NCBI GenBank assembly: GCA_008704415.1
Contig: VXIS01000035.1
Span: 62,001 to 126,000 of the forward strand
From: Sphaerosporella brunnea
Taxonomy: Eukaryota; Ascomycota; Pezizomycetes; Pezizales; Pyronemataceae
Direction: 5' to 3'
Length of the DNA stretch: 64,000 bases
Below are positions 58,039-64,000 of this stretch, piece by piece (the stretch's first letter is position 1; each line of letters opens with the position of its first letter). The notes beneath the pieces are model-generated. The model saw only the letters and a list, made by a program, of their open reading frames with translations, was not told where the DNA came from and searched no databases. Position numbers and translations under genes: made by a program.

Positions 58039-58297
58039 CAAGCAAACCACTCCATGTGTGTGATATATACCGTATTATCCCGGTAAATAAGGCAATTTCA
58101 CAGACGCCGAAGTATTGTTGGGACTCCTGATACGGAGTCTAACAGCGTCATTGATAAAAAGAAGGTGACGTGTTGACACAACACTGCAATATGTAGCGAG
58201 GGTTTATGTCTTCTCCAGAGGATAGAGAGGCGAGGGCGCCCGTCTCCCGGGTATTGTATAGATCATCAGTTCAATACAACCGCCAATTATTTCTCTA
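56931..58297. other. Spacer with homopolymers and short duplications
   Basis: Holds the 3' flank of DOA10 with T-rich DNA (56961-57060), a G-run at 57082-57100, an A-run at 57426-57444, a GATACCATTTGTTGT unit present twice at 57194-57230, an imperfect palindrome around GAGATCGCGATCTC at 57714-57727, and a 29-nt T-run near 58004-58033. No gene supported. Confidence 0.5.
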
Positions 58298-58559
58298 CAA
58301 GTATACTGACACGTACCGTTCAGCGGGCAGTGAAGCTGGATGGGAAGTGTTTCGACGCGAGCTGGAGTGCGAAGACGCGACGTGAAAAGTCAAAAATACG
58401 TCAATGTGGAGAAGGCGCTGGGAAGAGCGAGTGCTCAGGCGGTCTCCATCTCCCCGCTCTGTTTAAGGTTTTACTGACCACTGGTCAAGCACGTCGCTTC
58501 CGACCGCCTCTCACATAGCTTCACTGCCCGCTGGACGGACGGTACGTGTCCGTATACTT
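58298..58559. mobile_element. Foldback/MITE element, 262 bp
   Basis: Terminal inverted repeats of about 40 bp. The left starts CAAGTATACTGACACGTACC at 58298 and runs on through CAGCGGGCAGTGAAGCT to about 58336. The right, ending at 58559, is its reverse complement with one substitution and a 4-5 base CCGT-type insertion, in which GTCCGT is tandemly repeated. The interior has no ORF of note. I see no clear target duplication. Confidence 0.72.
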
Positions 58560-58983
58560 GGGCGTCTGTGAAATTGTCTCATTACTGGGATAATACGGCA
58601 ACATCTCAAGGATTGAAAAACGTTTTGGACGTGGAAAACGCCGGCCCATCACAAACTGTGATAATACAATACGGGTCACAATTCGGCAACCGTCGCAGAG
58701 CTGACAAATCGTCCGTCAATGGATGGAACGATTTTCGCGACCCTCCCCTTCCTGCCACAGTCGGAGAAATTGGGTTTAGATGCCAAATGGCATTGGCAAC
58801 GGCGCCCCAACAAAACCTTGACAACGACCAGGCCTAGACCCCCCACCCCCCGTGCGGAGATTGCAATGGAATCTCTATGATGCAAAACTCTCTATCTACC
58901 ATGTGACAGGCAGTTTGGGTGAGCTCTTGATAGTTTACAAAGCGAGGAGTTGTGAGCAACTCACGCCTCAATCCACAAGCAAC

Positions 58984-60430
58984 ATGTCAGATAGGCGGCT
59001 TCGCCAGCAGGCCAAAAAAAAATATCCTTTGCAGTCTCCACTGAAGACGATGACCTTGAACCCGAAGAGCCCCCTCCAAAGGCAAAGATCCAGCGAAGAT
59101 TTAAAAAAAAAAAAAAATCACAAAAAATCACTCGCCCGCTCAGGTACAGCAACCCCTTGAGCCAACCAGCACCTTCAGGCCCGGCCACCTCTCATCCTAT
59201 CATCCATAAGGCCCCTTCCCACAAGGCCTATAACGCTCTGCCAACTACAAGATGAGGTCTATGGGCCATAGAACCCAACCACATCTTTGAACTATTCCTT
59301 ACCCAAAACCTCCTTGAGGACATTGCGGCGAATACCAACCTTTATGCCCAACAGAAGCGCAAGGAAACCCAGCGAGACTGTAGGGAGGTCATGGGAGGAG
59401 ACTACGCCAGGGGATGTAGCACGCTGGATTGGAGTTGCGGTGTATATGGGAGTGCATTGCTCTCCTGCTGCAGCGGACTACTGGAGACATGACGGCCTGA
59501 ATCCTATCCACCCTATCAGCGCCTGGATGAGTGAGTCGGACAAGATCAAGAGATATCTCCACATCGATCCTCCAGACGCTCCATGAGAAACCCCAGGTGG
59601 GAGAAGGTTGTGGCATTCGAAAGTTGATCCAACTGCGGAAGAGTTCGCGAGCCTATCGCATGCCCTCCAGCAACGTTGCGGTTGATGAGGCTGTGATACG
59701 ATGCACTGGACGACTTTCAGACACTTACAAGATGCCTAGCAAGCTTGTTGAGCAAGGGTTCATGTTCCACTGCCTCGCAGACCATGGCTACATCTCCCAA
59801 CGTCAAACTCTGCCGGATCGGATCCGATACCGCAGATCGTCAACCTTACGCCCACTGGATCAATCGGTGGTTGCGGGACAGCAAGGCCTAGCGCCACCTA
59901 CTTCCCAACCGAGCTTAAGCTCCCCAAAAACTCTGTCTGAGAGTTTGAGTATCATTCAGCAAAGTGGATTCTTCTTCGAGACCCTTCCAGAGAGGAGGAC
60001 GTCAGCAGTCTTGGTGTGGTTCGACAACGCAGTTGTGACGATGATGCATGTTCTATCTGCAACGGTGGAATGCCTTCGCAAGCGGCCAGGAAAGAAAAGC
60101 ACAAATGCAAAGAAGGCTAGAGAAGCATTCTGGGATGCTCGTGAGGAAGAGATGCCAATACCATAGTGTGTCAACGACTGCAATCAGCACATGGGCGGTG
60201 TTGATATTGCGGATCAACTCCGAAGCTGCTACTATATCCAGCTGACTTCCTTTCGCACCTGGTGGCCTATGTTCTTCTGGGGACTCGACGGCATGCTTAC
60301 CAACTCCTACGTAATCTCCTCTAACCTTAAGGAAGAACCTGATTTCAGTCACAAGGAGTTCCGGCTGCAGTGTGCGTGGTACCTCATCACGACGGGGTCA
60401 GCCCCCGAGAGCACCCCTCTTACTAGTTAA
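58984..60430 (+). pseudogene. Degenerate piggyBac-type transposase (DDE_Tnp_1_7)
   Basis: Pieces of a piggyBac-like transposase occur in order but in different frames. They are: an acidic/basic N-terminus from the ATG at 58984; FELFLTQNLLEDIAANTNLY near 59290; ARWIGVAVYMGVHCSPAAAD and DYWRHDGLNPIHP near 59420-59520; VAVDEAVIRCTGRLSDTYKM with LVEQGFMFHCLADHGY near 59670-59790 (VDE holds a catalytic Asp of the family); and HMGGVDIADQLRSCYYI with RTWWPMFFWGLDGMLTNSYV near 60190-60320. The last block, MGGVD with TWWP, is the family signature. Stops and frame changes between blocks show it is dead. Terminal repeats with TTAA duplication were not identified. Confidence 0.82.
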
Positions 60431-61260
60431 AATGTCACTAACTGCTTCCAAAATTTTCACAAGGAGTAGCTATATTCGAAGTTCTATATGCGTGGAGGTA
60501 ATTTTGATGGAGGGAGGGGTTGTTTATGGGAGCGGAAGGGGGGGGGGGGTTGGAGCCCGCTCCGGGGGTCTCAACCACATCCCCTACCAACCACCAGCAA
60601 ATAGGCTCTATTCTTTAAGACTTCCTCCTTGTGTACAACGAATTAAACTACAGAGGTGCCATGCATAATTTATCGTGAGGGGGTGATGGTTGCTGCGCAC
60701 ATAGGGCCCGCGAGTCCCTCGCCATTTGGCACGGAAAATAGCTACGATCCAGGGGATACTCCCGGCTTTTGACATTGTCACATTCTCCCCCCAGTTACCT
60801 TTTTTTTTTTGCTGCATCTACTCGCCTCTGTTTTGGGGTTATGGGGAAGTCGGGTGCACGCCTCGATGGTGATGATGATGATGGATGAGAGGTAACAGGT
60901 GCGGAGATCGGTCATATAAGCTTTTCCCAGCTATAATAGTCTCGTACACGCTCATTAATTTCCATGATTTTATACAACAAACACAAGCTGGTGAGTGTGT
61001 CATACAAACGTGTTTTTCAGGTTAAACCTTAGATTTTATTCAAACCCGCCGTTTCTTACTAGGCCTCGGGCAGTTGACCCATGAGATAGCATCAAAAAGG
61101 GGGGGGCGGACAGGATAAGAGCGGGGATGAGCAGGGGGTCTGTCATGATCGTTCGCGGTCGTATACGGACAATAAACATGATGACAAACAAAAAAAAAAC
61201 TAGGCCTGGGTTAGGGGTGCCCAAGTAGCTGCTCTACTGCGCTATGGTGTTTTTTTTTTT
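60431..61260. other. Spacer right of the piggyBac relic
   Basis: Contains a G-run at 60539-60550 and T-runs at 60799-60811 and 61250-61260. No gene is supported. It may still include the degraded right end of the transposon. Confidence 0.45.
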
Positions 61261-61562
61261 GAGCAGAGTGTGCTACAATACCAACCGATTCGCTATCGTG
61301 GGCAAATATGCCACCGAGGAGTTTTATGCCACAGAGCCTCAATTTTTGCAGTAAAAATTGATAAAATTAACCACGAACCCTCACCACTTACTCGGAATCC
61401 CTGGCTCGAACTCGTGCTCTGATCCTAGCTCTAACCCTTCCTTGCTCGCAGGGATTTTTTTCCAATCTTTGGGCCAAGTTTTGGTGAACTTTTGTGGTGT
61501 GCGGCTCTATGGCATAAAACTCCTCGCTAGCGAATCGGTTGACATTGCAACACTTTGCTCGT
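61261..61562. mobile_element. Foldback/MITE element, about 300 bp
   Basis: The left arm (61261-61340) begins GAGCAGAGTGTGCTACAATA and includes AACCGATTCGCTA and GAGGAGTTTTATGCCA. The right arm (61495-61562), read in reverse, has the same blocks in the same order with scattered mismatches and lacks a 19-bp segment present in the left arm. Each outer end abuts a T-run on the plus strand (61250-61260 and 61563-61577), so insertion into T-rich DNA is likely. The interior carries no ORF. Confidence 0.65.
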
Positions 61563-63793
61563 TTTTTTTTTTTTTTTCTCAGATGAGTGGGAGGAAGCAG
61601 CACTTGTAGAAGAAGATCAATTGTAACTTGATAAATCCCAGCGATCGAACCGGGCAGCGATCGTAAAACAAAACACCAGACACCCGTGTAACTAATAAAA
61701 ACACAAACCCCCCAGAAAAGGAAAAAGAAACGCAAGCATGCATACACCACATAAAAGCAAAAAAAAACTCCGTTTGTTCGTGAGCTGTACCGGTCGGTCA
61801 TCTACAAAACAACTACACACTACATACCAACAAAAGAAAAGGACAAAAAAGGAGAAAAGAAAGAAAAAAAAAGAATAAGAGGTAGCGGCCTCAAGCTCGT
61901 AGAGATAAAGCCTTCGTGTCGTCGTTTCGTATCGTCGTTTCGTATCGTCGTAGTTGGTAGTTGGTGGTGGGTAGTGGGTGGGTATTACTCCTTATGCGCA
62001 AAAAGGCCCAACTTATTCCTAACCGAGAACCCGCCAAAAAGCCACTGAGTGCTGTGTCTTCCATAGCGTTCGAGCTGCCGGGGTTGCTGCAGCTGCGGCT
62101 GCTGAAGGTTCGACGAAGACGAAGACTTTTTGTTGTTGTTGTCTCCCATCACCCGGGTGTTCGGTCTGGGGGCAGAGTAGGTGTGCGTGTGTGTGTAGGT
62201 CACCATTGTGGCTTGTGGTTTGTGGTTTGTGGTTGGGAAGGGGGGAGATTGTGCAGTTTGTGGAGGTTTGGGGACTCGATTGTGATGCTTCGGTTCGGAC
62301 GGGAGCAAGATGGGGGCGGGGAATAAATACCCCTCTTTGAGTTGAGTTGACGTCGAACTCTCCGAACACGGGTGCGGCCACGCACATGCATGACGATGAT
62401 GAGTCGGTCATAGGCCCTCCAAGGCAATCCCAAGCCGGACTGTTGCTGCCTAGCGAGCTCATCCATCACCAGCATCACCAGATGTTCTGTGCTCAATCGC
62501 CTGGCAAGTACATATGTACCAACAACAGCAACAACAACAACAACAACGACGACGAAGTGCTCAATTCTCACCGTTGTTGCTCGCCTCATGATCACCAAAG
62601 CGAGGCAGACTCGACCGGTGAATTGAGTTTCTATTAGACGATTCCTATTTTGCGGGTTGGAGGGGTGAGAGTGAGTCAGTCAGCAGGGTTCACCTGCATG
62701 GCGCAAGGCTGAAAACTCAGGGGTTCGCAATAGTAGCGGGTGATGAGCAGCGAGACCCCCCTGCGCGTGCACGTGGTCCACCCTGTCGCACAAGGGGCAC
62801 GCGCGAGTGATAGTTGCTTCACCGATTGTCACCAACCTCCAGGCTCCAGCTGGCCAGCCTTGCCCACGCGCTTAATTAGATTGCAAGACTGACCCAACCC
62901 AGGGGTTCCAATGACGTACCTACAGTGCGAGGACCAAAAAGTTTCTGTTTTTGGCAGGCAAGAGTTAAGTCCGTGGCATTGAAAATCAGGTGTTGTGGTG
63001 GGTAGAGCAAAAGCGTCACTTTTTGTATGGGGCGCATCGTACAAAATCCCATGTTTCCGAGCTCTGCCAGGTCATCAGAGTGCCCCGCCCTGACAATATT
63101 TGCGGGATGCTGTATCCTGAAAAGGCAAACCGCAAAAGATGTCAGGGCTCTGTTAGGCCTTCAGATTGCTCCCAGCTCCTGCGGTGGCGCCGAACCAGAG
63201 GACGACAACTATGTACTTTGGATGTAAAACGGCGGGTGGACGAACTTTTTGTCCAGAGATTGGTTAATCAAGGCTCAACAATAAAAATAAGGCTGGAGCC
63301 TAATCTTTTTGCCAGCACTTAGATTTAGAGTAGGGACTACTGTGCTTGTATGTATATACCTTCTCCTCGGCTCACAGAGTACCTATAGTACTCCTATACC
63401 GGCTTGCCAGTTCAGCAAAAAGTCCACTATAATAGAGCCCTTCAGTCAAGTCAAAAAGCCTAGCTAATTCATGCTCGTTTGCGCGGCTCTGATCATGAGT
63501 GTTTGCATCCATGTCCCCAGCGGTTCCGAGATCTCTAGATATGCGACGGGTGGTAAAAAGAAAGAAAGAAAGTCTGGAGCCTTCTCGGGTAAGCAAGTAT
63601 GGAGCCCCACTTTCATTTTTTTTTTTTTTTTTTTTTTTTCCCCAGCTAACTCAAAAGTCGGGATCCCTTTGCAAACGCGGGGGCGCGGCTCAAACTACTC
63701 TACTCTAATTGTTTCGACCCGGCCCAGCGGTTCCTACTGATCAGGCGGGAGGGATATCGGATAAGGCGCAACGGCTGCACCAGTAGTCAGCAC
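61563..63793. other. Gene-poor right end
   Basis: No gene is supported. A 13-bp unit of the type TCGTCGTTTCGTA is repeated about 2.5 times at 61919-61950, and a CAA microsatellite covers 62518-62547. A T-run lies at 63617-63639. ORFs on both strands at 61961-62637 cover low-complexity DNA and disagree with each other. Confidence 0.45.
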
Positions 63794-64000
63794 TTACTTG
63801 TACTTAGAGACCGGAGATGCCCATTTTTTCCAGCCAAGTACGTTGAAGTAGGTAACACGCGCGGCGTTTGCGTCATCACCACCAACTAGCATCAAAAAAA
63901 GCCTACCTCGTGAGCCCTCCTCTCCCAAGATATGAACACGCGTCTCCATAGTATCGAGCAAGTGCGAGCGGGGCTTGGGGGGGCGCTCTCGCGCGGGATG
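63794..64000 (-). CDS. Possible partial coding region at the right edge
   Basis: On the minus strand the frame is open from the edge to a stop at 63794, with an ATG at 63949 (METRVHILGEEGSRGRLF). The segment RVHILG resembles the start of a Rossmann-type dehydrogenase such as ketopantoate reductase, but the following glycines do not fit well. A consensus donor (GTAGGC at about 63908) lies inside it. It is weak: either the end of a gene lying to the right, an exon, or noise. Confidence 0.2.
   Translation of the reverse strand, partial: HPARERPPKPRSHLLDTMETRVHILGEEGSRGRLFLMLVGGDDANAARVTYFNVLGWKKWASPVSKYK

Noticed and set aside
61200..61440. tRNA-like A-box and B-box fragments
   Set aside because: On the minus strand the B-box-like piece precedes the A-box-like piece and no cloverleaf can be folded; most of the region belongs to a foldback element.
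1..64000. CRISPR arrays, operons, riboswitches and prokaryotic signals
   Set aside because: The window is fungal nuclear DNA; no regularly spaced repeat array was seen, and the tandem repeats present are microsatellites or two-copy duplications.

Overview
The window is nuclear DNA from a filamentous ascomycete (Pezizomycotina). The evidence is: genes broken by short GT-AG introns (42 to 92 nt) with CTRAY-like branch points; fungal-specific proteins (Mdm34 of ERMES, a Snx41/Atg20 sorting nexin, a siderophore-iron transporter of the SIT family, Trm732, Doa10); exact fungal GATA/SRE sites (ATCWGATAA); and a eukaryotic tRNA-Val(AAC) followed by a Pol III T-run. Long gene-poor spacers, homopolymer runs, foldback elements and a dead piggyBac-type transposase suggest a moderately repeat-rich genome. 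I cannot fix genus or class; an early-diverging Pezizomycotina lineage is only a guess. Several genes below were rebuilt by joining exons across introns by hand, checking phase at every junction.

Left part (1-23.8 kb): a partial gene with a mitochondrial-looking N-terminus runs off the left edge, divergent from MRPL31 (mitoribosomal mL60). Then come SNX41/ATG20, a 710-aa low-complexity protein, a 3.4-kb spacer, two tandem paralogous small ORFs of unknown function, and a Tc1/mariner-like MITE with a second hairpin nested in its left end. At 12.2-16.4 kb lies the least explained block: a 674-aa P-loop NTPase with an N-terminal Cys/His cluster, a 341-aa unknown gene upstream on the same strand, and candidate exons between them. 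Two single-pass membrane proteins with long disordered tails follow.

Middle (23.8-41 kb): an RRM-type RNA-binding protein, MDM34 (ER-mitochondria tether), a SIT-family siderophore transporter preceded by a cluster of iron-regulatory GATA sites, a class II (KbaY-like) ketose-bisphosphate aldolase with all metal ligands, a disabled Old Yellow Enzyme copy, a tRNA-Val and one small ORF.

Right part (41-64 kb): TRM732/THADA (tRNA 2'-O-methylation partner), a 1164-aa repeat protein often auto-labelled 'Hoxa13-like', SSM4/DOA10 (ER/inner nuclear membrane E3 ligase), then about 7 kb of gene-poor DNA with two more foldback elements and the piggyBac relic. The known genes are mostly housekeeping and do not form one pathway. 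The best candidates for something undescribed are the 12.2-16.4 kb NTPase block and the tandem small paralogs at 9.4-10.3 kb.
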